From: Bacteroidaceae bacterium
GTDB lineage: Bacteria; Bacteroidota; Bacteroidia; Bacteroidales; Bacteroidaceae
Direction of reading: 5' to 3'
DNA length: 64,000 bases
Assembly: GCA_017965425.1 (NCBI GenBank)
Contig: JAGCPY010000067.1
Location: 1 to 64,000, forward strand
The notes beneath the pieces are model-generated. The model made no database searches and had not been told where the DNA came from. It saw nothing but the letters and a program-made list of their open reading frames with translations. Below are positions 47,857 through 57,844 of the stretch, piece after piece (positions within the stretch are counted from its first letter, which is position 1; every line of letters starts with the position of its first letter). Position numbers and translations under genes: made by a program.

Positions 47857-47953
47857 CTCATTAGACAAGCACAGAGGCGACATCGTGAGCTTCTGAAAAG
47901 GTGACTTAACATTTTTTTCCTTATATAATAAGGTGTAGTTGGTTTTTTTTGCG

Positions 47954-47961
47954 TAGCTTTG
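47954..47961 (+). promoter_or_regulatory. topA promoter, -7 box
   Basis: TAGCTTTG followed by CGCCC, 30 bp before the ATG at 47992. Confidence 0.65.
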
Positions 47962-47991
47962 CGCCCGAATTTCAAAAAAGCACATAAGACA

Positions 47992-50337
47992 ATGTCTAAG
48001 AATCTTGTTATCGTTGAGTCACCAGCCAAGGCAAAGACCATCGAGAAGTTCCTGGGGAAAGACTATCAAGTGATGTCTTCCTACGGCCATATCCGCGACC
48101 TGAAGAAGAAGAGCTTCAGTATCAGCACAGACACCTTTCTGCCTCAATATGAAGTGCCTGCAGACAAGGCGCATGTGGTCAGTCAGCTGAAGCAGAACGC
48201 AAAGAAAGCTGACGTGGTTTGGCTTGCATCTGATGAAGACCGCGAAGGAGAAGCCATCTCATGGCACTTGCAGGAAGTCCTGAAGCTGAAGCCAGAGACA
48301 ACGCGCCGCATCGTTTTCCACGAAATTACGAAGCCTGCTATTATGTCAGCCATTGAGCATCCACGCAAGGTGGATATGGCGCTCGTGAATGCCCAGCAGG
48401 CCCGTCGTGTGCTGGATCGCATCGTGGGTTTCAAACTTTCTCCCGTATTATGGAGGAAAGTGAAACCCAGCCTCAGCGCTGGACGCGTGCAAAGCGTGGC
48501 TGTCCGTCTGATTGTGGAACGTGAACGAGAGGTTCAAGCGTTCGAGAGCGAAGCTTCGTACCGTGTCAGTGCCCTACTGGCTCTACCAGACGGAACTCAA
48601 CTGAGGGCAGAGCTGAACCATCGATTCGTCACACGCGAGGAGGCTGAATCATTCTTGCGAACTGTAAAAGATGCCACACTGACTATTGAGGACATACAGA
48701 CACGGCCCGTTCACCGCACACCGGCACCGCCTTTTACGACCAGTACTTTGCAACAGGAAGCTGCACATAAGCTGGGACTGCCTGTGGCACAAACCATGTT
48801 GGTGGCACAGCACCTGTATGAGAATGGGTTCATTACCTATATGCGTACTGACAGCGTGAATCTTTCTGAGCTGGCACTGGGGACAAGCCGTAGTGTCATC
48901 ACTGAACTCATGGGCGAACAGTATGTGAAGACGCGTCAGTTCCACACCTCATCCAAAGGGGCGCAGGAAGCACATGAAGCCATCCGTCCTACATACATGG
49001 ACAGAACGGAACTGACAGAAGCCAACTTGCAAGAGCGCCGACTCTATGATCTTATCTGGAAGCGCACCATTGCCAGCCAGATGGCAGATGCGGAGATGGA
49101 GAAAACAACTGTGACCATCAGCATCTCCGGTCGCGAAGAACAGTTTGTGGCCACCGGTGAAGTGGTGAAGTTCGACGGTTTCCTGAAGGTGTACCGCGAA
49201 ACAGATGCAGAAGAGAATGAAGACCATCCTGCAGACAGTGCCGTGATTCTGCCTCCACTCACGGTCGGAGAGCAGTTGCAACGGGTGGAAGTGCAGGCTG
49301 TGGAACGTTTCACGCAACGCCCCAACCGCTACAATGAAGCTAGTCTTGTCAGGAAATTAGAAGAACTGGGAATCGGTCGTCCGTCCACATACGCTCCGAC
49401 CATTAGCACCATCCAACAGCGCGAATATGTCGTCAAAGGTGACAAGCAAGGTGAAGAACGCACGTACACCGTGCTCACCTTATCGGACACAGGCATTCAT
49501 GCAGAGCAGAAAACGACCGTGTTCGGTGCAGAACGTGGTCGTTTGCTGCCGACAGATACAGGCATCGTCGTGAACGACTTCCTCATGCAATATTTCCCTG
49601 AAATCATGGACTATAACTTCACGGCGGAGGTGGAGAAGGAATTCGACGCCATCGCCGAGGGCAAAGAAGAATGGACGGGAATGATTCACCATTTCTGGTC
49701 AGACTTTGAGCCGTTGGTGGAAGCCACCATGAACAGCAAGAGCGAGTTGCGTGCTGGCGAACGGATGCTCGGCAAAGATCCTCAGTCGGGACGTCCAGTA
49801 AGTGTTAAGATTGGTCGTTTCGGTCCTGTTGTCCAGATTGGATTGGCAGACGACAAAGAAAAACCTCGATTCGCACAATTGAAGAAAACCCAGAGCCTCG
49901 AGACACTGACTCTGGAGGAAGCTCTTGAGCTCTTCAGGTTGCCTCGTACACTGGGGCAGTTTGAAGGCGACGATGTCATCATTAACACTGGGCGTTTCGG
50001 CGACTACATCCTCAACCAAAAGAAGTTCACCAGTTTACCGACTGGCACAGACCCACTGGCCATTACGCTGGAAGAAGCCATCCAACTCATTCAGGAAAAA
50101 CGAAAGACCGACGCCGAACGTCATCTCAAGCGCTTCGACGAAGATCCAGAATTGGAAATCATCAACGGTCGCTTCGGCCCCTACATTTCGTACAAGGAAC
50201 AGAACTACCACTTGTCGAAAGCCATGCAGGAACGTGTCAAAGACCTGACTTTTGCCGAATGCATGGAAATCATCAAGGAGCAGAACGAGAAATCGAAATC
50301 TGGCAGCTCCAAACGCCGTTATTCCAAACGTAAATGA
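47992..50337 (+). CDS. topA: DNA topoisomerase I
   Basis: A 781 aa type IA topoisomerase that relaxes negative supercoils. TOPRIM domain at the N-terminus (KNLVIVESPAKAKTIEKFLG; WLASDEDREGEAISWHL). The catalytic tyrosine lies in FITYMRTDSVNLS. The C-terminal region has zinc-finger-like topoisomerase repeats in degenerate form. The ATG at 47992 follows the promoter and replaces an 11-codon longer reading. Confidence 0.97.
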   Translation: MSKNLVIVESPAKAKTIEKFLGKDYQVMSSYGHIRDLKKKSFSISTDTFLPQYEVPADKAHVVSQLKQNAKKADVVWLASDEDREGEAISWHLQEVLKLKPETTRRIVFHEITKPAIMSAIEHPRKVDMALVNAQQARRVLDRIVGFKLSPVLWRKVKPSLSAGRVQSVAVRLIVEREREVQAFESEASYRVSALLALPDGTQLRAELNHRFVTREEAESFLRTVKDATLTIEDIQTRPVHRTPAPPFTTSTLQQEAAHKLGLPVAQTMLVAQHLYENGFITYMRTDSVNLSELALGTSRSVITELMGEQYVKTRQFHTSSKGAQEAHEAIRPTYMDRTELTEANLQERRLYDLIWKRTIASQMADAEMEKTTVTISISGREEQFVATGEVVKFDGFLKVYRETDAEENEDHPADSAVILPPLTVGEQLQRVEVQAVERFTQRPNRYNEASLVRKLEELGIGRPSTYAPTISTIQQREYVVKGDKQGEERTYTVLTLSDTGIHAEQKTTVFGAERGRLLPTDTGIVVNDFLMQYFPEIMDYNFTAEVEKEFDAIAEGKEEWTGMIHHFWSDFEPLVEATMNSKSELRAGERMLGKDPQSGRPVSVKIGRFGPVVQIGLADDKEKPRFAQLKKTQSLETLTLEEALELFRLPRTLGQFEGDDVIINTGRFGDYILNQKKFTSLPTGTDPLAITLEEAIQLIQEKRKTDAERHLKRFDEDPELEIINGRFGPYISYKEQNYHLSKAMQERVKDLTFAECMEIIKEQNEKSKSGSSKRRYSKRK

Positions 50338-50341
50338 GCTT

Positions 50342-50869
50342 ATGGTTCGCATCATCCTCATCGGATATATGGGTGCAGGCAAGACGACAGTCGGCAAAGC
50401 ACTGGCAACCGAATTAGGTGTACCATTTTATGACCTCGACTGGTTCATCACGACCCGCTACCGCCGCTCTGTACCCGAGATTTTTGCCGAACGCGGCGAA
50501 GAAGGTTTTCGCGACCTGGAACGTCGAATGCTTCACGAAGCGGCAGAGTTTGAAGACATCGTTCTCAGCTGTGGAGGCGGAACACCATGCTTCTTCGACA
50601 ATATGGACTATATGAACTCCCTTGCCGACACGATCTACCTAAAGGCTACGCCAGAGGTGCTGGCCATGCACCTGCGCATGGGCAAAGGCAAACGTCCGCT
50701 TCTCGAAGGCAAATCGCCAGAAGAGCTGGAAGGCTATATTCGCGAGATGCTCATTACGCGCGAACCTTTCTACTCCCAAGCAAAGTACACCATTGACGTC
50801 TCGTTGCTTGACACGGTGACCAAAATCCAAGAAAGCGTACGGTTAATCAGGGAGTGTCTGAGCATTTAA
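50342..50869 (+). CDS. aroK: Shikimate kinase
   Basis: A 175 aa kinase for aromatic amino acid synthesis. P-loop IGYMGAGKTTVGKALA at residues 6-21, then FYDLDWFI, FRDLERRML, and SCGGGTPCF. It begins 4 bp after the topA stop. A 30-codon longer frame overlapping topA is not used. Confidence 0.96.
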   Translation: MVRIILIGYMGAGKTTVGKALATELGVPFYDLDWFITTRYRRSVPEIFAERGEEGFRDLERRMLHEAAEFEDIVLSCGGGTPCFFDNMDYMNSLADTIYLKATPEVLAMHLRMGKGKRPLLEGKSPEELEGYIREMLITREPFYSQAKYTIDVSLLDTVTKIQESVRLIRECLSI

Positions 50870-50909
50870 TCAACATATCCTATAAGTTCTATCATTAAAC
50901 GAACAAGCA

Positions 50910-52802
50910 ATGAAAAAGTGGCGCATTGAAGACTCCGAAGAACTCTACAACATCAAAGGATGGGGAGTCAACTATTTCGGTATCAACGAAAGAGGGCATG
51001 TGTACGTCACACCTAAGAAGAACGGCGTACAAGTTGACCTGAAAGACGTCATCGACGAATTAGCTACCCACCACGTGACGGCTCCCGTGCTGCTACGCTT
51101 CCCCGATATTCTCGACAATCGCATCGAGAAGACCGACGAATGTTTCCGTAAAGCTGCCAAGGAATATAATTATCAAGCCGAGCACTTCATTATCTTTCCA
51201 GTGAAGGTCAACCAAATGCGTCCCGTCGTCGAGGAAATCATCAGCCACGGCAAACGATATAACCTTGGACTTGAAGCTGGTTCCAAGCCAGAACTACATG
51301 CAGTGCTGGCCACCAATATGGACTCAGACAGCCTCATCATCTGTAACGGCCACAAGGATCAGAACTTCATTGAGCTGGCTTTGCTGGCACAGAAGATGGG
51401 CAAGCGCGTGTTCCTCGTCATCGAGAAACTGCCCGAATTGAAAATCATTGCCGAGACAGCTCGACGTCTGGGCGTCCGTCCGAACCTCGGCATCCGCATC
51501 AAGCTGGCCGCCAACGGCTCCGGCAAATGGAGTGAAAGCGGCGGCGATGCCTCCAAATTTGGTTTGAACAGCTCCGAGTTGTTGATGGCTCTGCAACTTT
51601 TGAACGAGATGGGGTTACGCGATTGCTTGAAGCTCCTGCACTTCCACATTGGCAGCCAGATTACGAAAATCCGCCGCATTAGTACGGCCTTGCGTGAGGC
51701 AGCCCAGTTCTATGTTCAACTTCATGCGATGGGATTCAACATTGAGTTCATCGACTGCGGTGGCGGTCTCGGTGTTGACTATGACGGCACACGCTCCAGC
51801 AACAGCGAGTCTTCGGTCAACTATTCCATCCAAGAGTATGTCAACGACTGCGTCTATACGCTTGTCGAAGCAGCCAATACCAACAACATACCACATCCAA
51901 ACATCATTACCGAGGGCGGACGTTCGCTCACCGCTCATCACAGTGTCCTCATCGTAGATGTGCTTGAGAGCGTCTGCGCTCCACAAATGCCTGAAGATTT
52001 CACGCCCACCGAGACCGACCACAAACTGGTTCATGACCTCACGGAGATTTGGGATAAGCTCTCCAATCGTTCGCTTCTCGAAGACTGGCACGATGCCGAA
52101 GACATCCGTGAAGAAGCTCTTGACCTCTTCCGACACGGCATCATTGACCTGAAAACACGCGCACAGATTGAATCTATCTACTGGGCTATCAGCCACGAAG
52201 TTGCCGAACTGGCTCACCACCAAAAGCACGTACCTGACGAGCTTCGCGCCCTCGACAAGCAGATGGCCGACAAGTACTTCTGCAACTTCTCACTCTTCCA
52301 GTCGATGCCAGACTCCTGGGCGCTTGACCAGCTCTTCCCCATCATGCCCATCGCCCGTCTTCAAGAACAGCCCACCCGCAGTGCGACCCTTCAGGACATC
52401 ACCTGTGACAGCGACGGCAAGATTACGACTTACGTCAATGGCGGACACCAGACAAATTATATTCCGCTGCATTCTGTCAAAGCTGATGAGCATTACTACA
52501 TCGGTGTCTTCCTCGTAGGTGCCTACCAGGAGATCCTCGGCAACATGCACAACCTCTTCGGTGACACCAATGCGGTACATATTACCGTCAACCGCGACGG
52601 CTATGAATTGGAACAAGTCATAGATGGCGAAACCGTGGCCGACGTTCTCGAATACGTCCAATATGATCCAAAGAAGCTCGTCCGTCGTCTTGAAATCTGG
52701 GTCAGCAGGGCTGTCAAAGACGGAAAGATTACCGAGAGCGAAGGCAAGGAATTCATCAGCAACTATAGAGCCGGACTTTACGGATATACGTATCTGGAAT
52801 AG
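50910..52802 (+). CDS. speA: Biosynthetic arginine decarboxylase
   Basis: A PLP-dependent enzyme making agmatine for polyamine synthesis. The 630 aa product has FPVKVNQMRPVVEEI with the PLP lysine, LGLEAGSKPEL, HFHIGSQI and DCGGGLGVDYDGT. The length matches the SpeA family. It is separate from the argB gene below by 62 bp. Confidence 0.96.
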   Translation: MKKWRIEDSEELYNIKGWGVNYFGINERGHVYVTPKKNGVQVDLKDVIDELATHHVTAPVLLRFPDILDNRIEKTDECFRKAAKEYNYQAEHFIIFPVKVNQMRPVVEEIISHGKRYNLGLEAGSKPELHAVLATNMDSDSLIICNGHKDQNFIELALLAQKMGKRVFLVIEKLPELKIIAETARRLGVRPNLGIRIKLAANGSGKWSESGGDASKFGLNSSELLMALQLLNEMGLRDCLKLLHFHIGSQITKIRRISTALREAAQFYVQLHAMGFNIEFIDCGGGLGVDYDGTRSSNSESSVNYSIQEYVNDCVYTLVEAANTNNIPHPNIITEGGRSLTAHHSVLIVDVLESVCAPQMPEDFTPTETDHKLVHDLTEIWDKLSNRSLLEDWHDAEDIREEALDLFRHGIIDLKTRAQIESIYWAISHEVAELAHHQKHVPDELRALDKQMADKYFCNFSLFQSMPDSWALDQLFPIMPIARLQEQPTRSATLQDITCDSDGKITTYVNGGHQTNYIPLHSVKADEHYYIGVFLVGAYQEILGNMHNLFGDTNAVHITVNRDGYELEQVIDGETVADVLEYVQYDPKKLVRRLEIWVSRAVKDGKITESEGKEFISNYRAGLYGYTYLE

Positions 52803-52864
52803 AAGAATCATACCCCTGCCCCACCCTCACAAGAAAGTGAGTATAGACCTTCTACGTCATTGCT

Positions 52865-53698
52865 ATGATCAATACTAACATTATTTCTCATGCTGCTTCT
52901 CCTCTTTCAATGAAGGAGGAGCAAGGAGACGAATCCCATTCTTCTGTCATCAAAGTCGGCGGTGCCGTGGTCGAAGATCCAGAACAGTTGAAGGAACTGT
53001 TGGATGAGTTTACAAAGATAGAAGGACCCAAGGTACTCGTTCATGGCGGTGGACGCTCCGCAACGAAGCTGGCCTCTCAGCTCGGCATAGAAAGTCAGAT
53101 GGTGGGTGGTCGTCGCATCACGGATGCCGAAACCCTGCGGGTCGTCACGATGGTTTATGCCGGCCTTGTCAACAAGAACATCGTGGCTCAACTGCAAGCC
53201 CGTGGCATCTTGGCTCTTGGCCTTACTGGCGCAGACCTCGATCTCATCCGGTCTCATCGCCGTCCAATCACGCCCGAAGGTCTGGACTTCGGGTTCGTGG
53301 GTGATGTGGACAGAACTGCCGGTGAACGTCTTCAACAGCTTCTGCAACTGGGCATTACCCCCGTCATCGCCCCACTCACCCACGATGGCCAAGGTCAACT
53401 GCTCAACACCAACGCCGACACAGTGGCACAAAGCATAGCCGTTGCCATAGCCTCGGCAGGCGTCTCGCTCACGTTTTGTTTTGAACTTCCTGGCGTATTG
53501 AGCAATCCCTCAGACCCATCCACCCTCATCCCCCACCTGACAGAGAAAGATTTCCAAGCCCTCGTGGCTAACGGCACCATTGCAGGGGGAATGATTCCCA
53601 AACTCGAAAACGCGTTCTCAGCCCTCCGTGCCGGTGTCGGCAGCGTCCGCATCACCGATATTCACCATCTTCAAGGAGGCACCCTCATCACCCTTTGA
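52865..53698 (+). CDS. argB: Acetylglutamate kinase
   Basis: A 277 aa amino-acid kinase of arginine synthesis, with VIKVGGAVVEDP, LVHGGGRSATKLASQLG, GRRITDAETLRVVTMVY and GGMIPKLENAFSAL. The first 15 residues are extra compared with relatives, so the ATG at 52910 (MKEEQG) is a possible true start. The stop overlaps the ATG of the sigma-factor gene (TGATG), a sign of translational coupling. Confidence 0.95.
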   Translation: MINTNIISHAASPLSMKEEQGDESHSSVIKVGGAVVEDPEQLKELLDEFTKIEGPKVLVHGGGRSATKLASQLGIESQMVGGRRITDAETLRVVTMVYAGLVNKNIVAQLQARGILALGLTGADLDLIRSHRRPITPEGLDFGFVGDVDRTAGERLQQLLQLGITPVIAPLTHDGQGQLLNTNADTVAQSIAVAIASAGVSLTFCFELPGVLSNPSDPSTLIPHLTEKDFQALVANGTIAGGMIPKLENAFSALRAGVGSVRITDIHHLQGGTLITL

Positions 53699-54201
53699 TG
53701 GATTTCCGAACCACCATTCTTCCTCATCGCGACCGTCTTTTCCGTCTCGCATTAGGCATCATCCCCGATACGGCTGAAGCAGAAGACATTGTGCAGGACA
53801 CGATGTTGCGAGCATGGGAAAGACGTTCGGAATGGCCACAAATCCAAAACGTTGAAGCCTGGCTGACGCAAATCTGCAAGAATCTGGCTCTTGACTACAA
53901 GAAAAAAATTGACCGCAACAGTCCCCTTTCCACTTTCCCAAAGACGGAGGAAAGCGTAAAGAGCACGGATGAGACGAGGCGGATTGAAACACGCGATTCC
54001 CTTGACCTGCTCCATCAGCTTGTCAATAAATTGCCTCCTCCCCAGGACGACATCTTCCGCTTGCGAGACATCGAAGGACTCAGCTATCGCGAGATTGCCA
54101 TCCAGCTTCAGCTGACAGAAGACCAAGTGCGCGTCTATTTACACCGTGCCCGCCAGCAGTTGCGCAAACAGTATTCTGCCATACAGAATTTCGGCCTCTG
54201 A
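53698..54201 (+). CDS. ECF-type RNA polymerase sigma factor
   Basis: A 167 aa sigma-70 family protein with region 2 ([20 protein letters not shown], then [14 protein letters not shown]) and region 4 ([20 protein letters not shown] followed by [16 protein letters not shown]). No anti-sigma factor or TonB-dependent partner is next to it. The start overlaps the argB stop by one base. Confidence 0.92.
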   Translation: MDFRTTILPHRDRLFRLALGIIPDTAEAEDIVQDTMLRAWERRSEWPQIQNVEAWLTQICKNLALDYKKKIDRNSPLSTFPKTEESVKSTDETRRIETRDSLDLLHQLVNKLPPPQDDIFRLRDIEGLSYREIAIQLQLTEDQVRVYLHRARQQLRKQYSAIQNFGL

Positions 54202-54300
54202 ACCGATGTTTTACTGCCCGTCTTTTACCCAAAACGACGAAAAAGACACCGAGACGCAAAAAAACAGATGCCGAAAGCGTGACATTCGCAGGAAAAACAC

Positions 54301-54308
54301 TATTTTTG
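54301..54308 (+). promoter_or_regulatory. Rubredoxin promoter, -7 box
   Basis: TATTTTTG followed by TCGCC, about 65 bp before the ATG at 54375. Confidence 0.55.
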
Positions 54309-54374
54309 TCGCCGAAAGTTAATCCTTCGCGGCTTTATCACCGCACAATATTCACCTTTAACAACCCCACAACA

Positions 54375-54536
54375 ATGAAAAAGTACATCTGTGACCCCTG
54401 TGGTTATGTTTATGATCCCGCCTTGGGCGACCCCGATAATGGTATTCAGCCCGGCACCGCTTTTGAAGATCTTCCTGAAGATTGGGTCTGCCCCATCTGT
54501 GGCGTAGGCAAAGAAGACTTCACAGCTGAAGACTGA
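54375..54536 (+). CDS. Rubredoxin
   Basis: A 53 aa iron-binding electron carrier, [20 protein letters not shown], with CDPC and CPIC (CICG loop) pairs binding one Fe. It probably feeds electrons to the flavodiiron protein encoded at 55069. The start at 54375 removes a spurious upstream extension. The stop overlaps the recX ATG by one base. Confidence 0.96.
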   Translation: MKKYICDPCGYVYDPALGDPDNGIQPGTAFEDLPEDWVCPICGVGKEDFTAED

Positions 54537-54982
54537 TGACCTTCGAACAGGCCCTGAACCGCATGGCGGCCCTTTGCAGTTGCAGCGAACATTGCGAAAG
54601 CGATATCCGCGAGAAGTTGCAAAAGGCCGCTATGCCTGTTCAAGACATCGACCGTGTCATCGACACGCTCTACGCCGAAAACTATTTAAACACCGCCCGT
54701 TACTGCCACGCCTTCGCGCGCGACAAGTTACGCTTCTCGCATTGGGGACGTATGAAAATCGAACAGGGGCTACGCATCAAACATCTGCCACCTGCCGACA
54801 TCAAGGAAGCCCTCACCGACCTGCCCGACGATGAGTATGAGAATATTCTCCAAGACGTGTTAAAGCAGAAGGACCGGATGTTGACCGACGAGGATGAGTA
54901 CATACGTAACGGCAAACTCATCCGTTTCGCGACTGCACGTGGCTTCACGCTCGACGAGATCCGTCACCACCTGAACCTCTGA
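54536..54982 (+). CDS. recX: Regulatory protein RecX
   Basis: A 148 aa helical protein of the RecX family, which modulates RecA filaments. It has repeated three-helix modules with YLNTARYCHAFARDKLRF followed by WGRMKIEQGLR. It is coupled to the rubredoxin stop by one base, although it has no functional link to it. No recA is in the window. Confidence 0.85.
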   Translation: MTFEQALNRMAALCSCSEHCESDIREKLQKAAMPVQDIDRVIDTLYAENYLNTARYCHAFARDKLRFSHWGRMKIEQGLRIKHLPPADIKEALTDLPDDEYENILQDVLKQKDRMLTDEDEYIRNGKLIRFATARGFTLDEIRHHLNL

Positions 54983-54983
54983 C

Positions 54984-55056
54984 GTGCATACGTTTCGCCA
55001 AAACGTGAATATCTTCAGAACTGAATGTGTACACAATCCGGGCTGGACGTGTACAC
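54984..55056. promoter_or_regulatory. Four-fold GTGTACAC-type array
   Basis: GTGCATAC (54984), GTGAATAT (55005), GTGTACAC (55027) and GTGTACAC (55049) are stepped by 21, 22 and 22 bp, and most are followed by nTTC or similar. It lies between the convergent ends of recX and the flavodiiron gene. It is the only array without iteron units nearby. Confidence 0.55.
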
Positions 55057-55068
55057 ATTCAAGTTGTT

Positions 55069-56238
55069 TTATGCAAGGATGGCTTCTGCCAGGGCTTCGA
55101 GCTGAGGACGGTCGGCGTCTTTCAAGCGGCCACGTAATGTGACGACAGGCTCCACAATGTCCACGGCCTTCATCCCCTCCAACAAGCCACGCATCGTTTT
55201 GGCTGCGCTGGGTGCCCACGAGCCGTTTTCAACCAACGCGACGCGGCGTCGTTGATAGGCCTTGATTTCCAGATGATGCAGGAAATCATACATAGGCGGG
55301 AAGACACCAGCGTCATAGCTGCTGGCCATGCAAATCATGCGACCAAAGCGGAAAGCATCCTCGATGGCTTCGTGCATGTCATCACGGCAGAGGTCGCTGA
55401 CGGCAACCTTCGGACAACCTTTTTCCTTCAAAATGCCGGCTAAACATTGAGCCGCGGCTGCTGTGTTACCGTGGATGCTGGCGTAAGCGATGAAGACACC
55501 CTCGGTCTCGACATCGTATGCACTCCAAATGGAATAGAGACGGACAGCTTCAGCCAATGCCGCCCCTTCGAGCACAGGTCCATGCAAGGGGCAGATGTGC
55601 TGGATGTCAAATGCCGTCACCTTCTTGAGCAACGTGGAAACCGGCTGACCATATTTGCCGCAGATGTTGAAATAATAGCGTCGTGCTTCACACGCCCAAT
55701 CGTCTGCGTCTGCATCATAAGTGCCGAACTTGCCGAAGGCATCAGCCGAGAACAACACCTTATCTGCTTCATCATAGGAAGCCATCACCTCTGGCCAGTG
55801 CACCATCGGAGCAGGGATGAAGCGCAACGTGTGACTGCCCAGAGAGAGCGTATCACCTTCTTTCACAGCCAGAATGCGCTCCGCCAGCTTGTCATCATCG
55901 AAATAGAGAGGCAGCATCTGCTTGGCCTTGGCAGTGCAGACGATGGTCAGGTTGGGATAGAGGGCAGCCACCTCGGCAATACCCGAAGCATGGTCTGGCT
56001 CCAGATGGTGAACGATGAGGTAGTCTGGCTGTTTGCCATCAAGGCCCTCGCGGAGGTTCTCTTTCCACGCGTCCAGAGTGCGGCTGTCGGTGGTGTCCAA
56101 GATGGCCACTTTCTCGTCAAAGATAAGATAGGAATTGTAGCACATGCCATCCGGCGTGTGGTACTGGCTCTCGAAGAGCTGCATTTCAGAATCATCGACA
56201 CCAATGTATCGAATGTCCTTTGTGATGTTCTTTATCAT
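55069..56238 (-). CDS. Flavodiiron protein
   Basis: A 389 aa protein that reduces O2 and/or NO. The N-terminal beta-lactamase-like diiron domain has HHLEPDHASG (HxExD), PMVHWPEV, SADAFGKFG, and CPLHGPVLEG. The C-terminal flavodoxin domain has AYASIHGNTAAAA at about 250. Electrons probably come from the rubredoxin at 54375. It follows nadB with a 12-bp gap on the same strand. Confidence 0.93.
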   Translation of the reverse strand: MIKNITKDIRYIGVDDSEMQLFESQYHTPDGMCYNSYLIFDEKVAILDTTDSRTLDAWKENLREGLDGKQPDYLIVHHLEPDHASGIAEVAALYPNLTIVCTAKAKQMLPLYFDDDKLAERILAVKEGDTLSLGSHTLRFIPAPMVHWPEVMASYDEADKVLFSADAFGKFGTYDADADDWACEARRYYFNICGKYGQPVSTLLKKVTAFDIQHICPLHGPVLEGAALAEAVRLYSIWSAYDVETEGVFIAYASIHGNTAAAAQCLAGILKEKGCPKVAVSDLCRDDMHEAIEDAFRFGRMICMASSYDAGVFPPMYDFLHHLEIKAYQRRRVALVENGSWAPSAAKTMRGLLEGMKAVDIVEPVVTLRGRLKDADRPQLEALAEAILA

Positions 56239-56250
56239 GTTTCAGGGATG

Positions 56251-57840
56251 CTATTTCTGGTCGTAAGCATGTTTTGGATAGTCAACGGTATAGTGTAAGC
56301 CACGACTTTCCTTGCGCTCGATGGCTTGCCGGGTGATGAGATAACCGACGTTGATCATGTTGCGCAACTCACAGATGTCCTTTGTGGCTTTCACGCGTTT
56401 GAAAAGTTCCTCGGTCTCCTCGTAGATGATGTCGAGGCGTGTCCAAGCTCGGTGCAAGCGCAGGTCGGAGCGTACAATGCCGACATAGTTGGACATGATC
56501 TGCCCCACTTCCCGCATGTCTTGAGCAATGAGCACCTTCTCTTCGTTGGTCATCGTGCCTTCGTCATTCCATTCCGGAACCTTGTCGTTAAATGTGTAAT
56601 CATCGATGTGGGCGATGGCGTGCTCAGCAGCCTTGTCGGCATAGACCACGGCTTCGATGAGAGAGTTGGATGCCAGACGGTTGCCGCCATGCAGCCCTGT
56701 GCAGGAGCATTCACCAACGGCGTAGAGGCGATGGATGGTGCTCTCGCCGTTGAGGTTGACTTTGATGCCTCCGCACATGTAGTGGGCACAAGGCACGACG
56801 GGGATATACTGCTTGGTGATGTCAACACCAATCGAAAGACACTTGGCGTAGATGTTCGGGAAGTGGTGTTTCGTCTCTTCGGGGTCTTTGTGTGTGACAT
56901 CCAGACAGACGTGCTCAATGCCGTGAATCTTCATCTCTTTGTCGATGGCACGTGCCACGATATCTCGCGGAGCCAGGGAAAGACGCTTGTCGTATTTCTG
57001 CATGAACTCCTCGCCGTTTGGCAACCGGAGGATGCCTCCATAGCCGCGCATGGCTTCAGTGATAAGGTAGGCCGGATGCGTCTCCGCCGGGTTATAGAGT
57101 GCCGTAGGATGGAACTGAACAAATTCCATGTCCTTGACAATGCCTTTGGCACGATATACCATAGCGATGCCGTCGCCTGTGGCAATATTAGGATTCGTGG
57201 TGGTGGCATAGACAGCCCCTGTACCGCCTGTGGCCATGAGGGTGACGCGGGATAGGAACGTGTCAATCTTATGTGTGTCGGGGTCGAGAACGTAGGCACC
57301 ATAACATTCGATGTCTGTCTGGTGGCGGTTGACCTCGCGACCGAGGTGGTGTTGAGTGATGATTTCGACCGCAAAATGGTTCTCTAAAACGGTGATGCGC
57401 TTGTTGCGTCGCACAGCACGGATAAGTCCCTGCTGAATCTCATGGCCGGTATCGTCGGCATGGTGCAGAATGCGAAACTCGCTATGACCTCCCTCTCGAT
57501 GGAGGTCAAACTCACCCGCCTCGTTCTTGTCGAAATTCACTCCCCACTTCACGAGGTCGGCGATACCTTTTGGCGCATTCCTGACCACTTGTTCAACAGC
57601 AGCGGGATCACTGATAAAGTCACCCGCAACCATCGTGTCCTGAATGTGCTTCTCGAAATTGTCCACCTTCATGTTCGTGACAGAAGCCACACCACCTTGC
57701 GCCTTGTCGGTATTGGCCTCGTCGATGGTGGTCTTGCAGATGAGCGCTACCTTGCCCTTGCCGCTCTGAGCAACTTTAAGGGCATAACTCATTCCGGCCA
57801 CGCCCGAGCCGATGATGAGGAAATCGAACTTGCGTATCAT
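56251..57840 (-). CDS. nadB: L-aspartate oxidase
   Basis: A 529 aa FAD enzyme of NAD synthesis, oxidising aspartate to iminoaspartate. FAD-binding motif IIGSGVAGMSYALK, then DKAQGGVASV, HREGGHSEFRILH, GGNRLASNSLIEAVV and the family MATGGTGAVYATTTNP. The C-terminal part has helical SDH-like structure. O2-dependent activity of NadB yields H2O2, so its adjacency to an O2-scavenging flavodiiron gene is of note. Confidence 0.95.
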   Translation of the reverse strand: MIRKFDFLIIGSGVAGMSYALKVAQSGKGKVALICKTTIDEANTDKAQGGVASVTNMKVDNFEKHIQDTMVAGDFISDPAAVEQVVRNAPKGIADLVKWGVNFDKNEAGEFDLHREGGHSEFRILHHADDTGHEIQQGLIRAVRRNKRITVLENHFAVEIITQHHLGREVNRHQTDIECYGAYVLDPDTHKIDTFLSRVTLMATGGTGAVYATTTNPNIATGDGIAMVYRAKGIVKDMEFVQFHPTALYNPAETHPAYLITEAMRGYGGILRLPNGEEFMQKYDKRLSLAPRDIVARAIDKEMKIHGIEHVCLDVTHKDPEETKHHFPNIYAKCLSIGVDITKQYIPVVPCAHYMCGGIKVNLNGESTIHRLYAVGECSCTGLHGGNRLASNSLIEAVVYADKAAEHAIAHIDDYTFNDKVPEWNDEGTMTNEEKVLIAQDMREVGQIMSNYVGIVRSDLRLHRAWTRLDIIYEETEELFKRVKATKDICELRNMINVGYLITRQAIERKESRGLHYTVDYPKHAYDQK

Positions 57841-57844
57841 GCTG

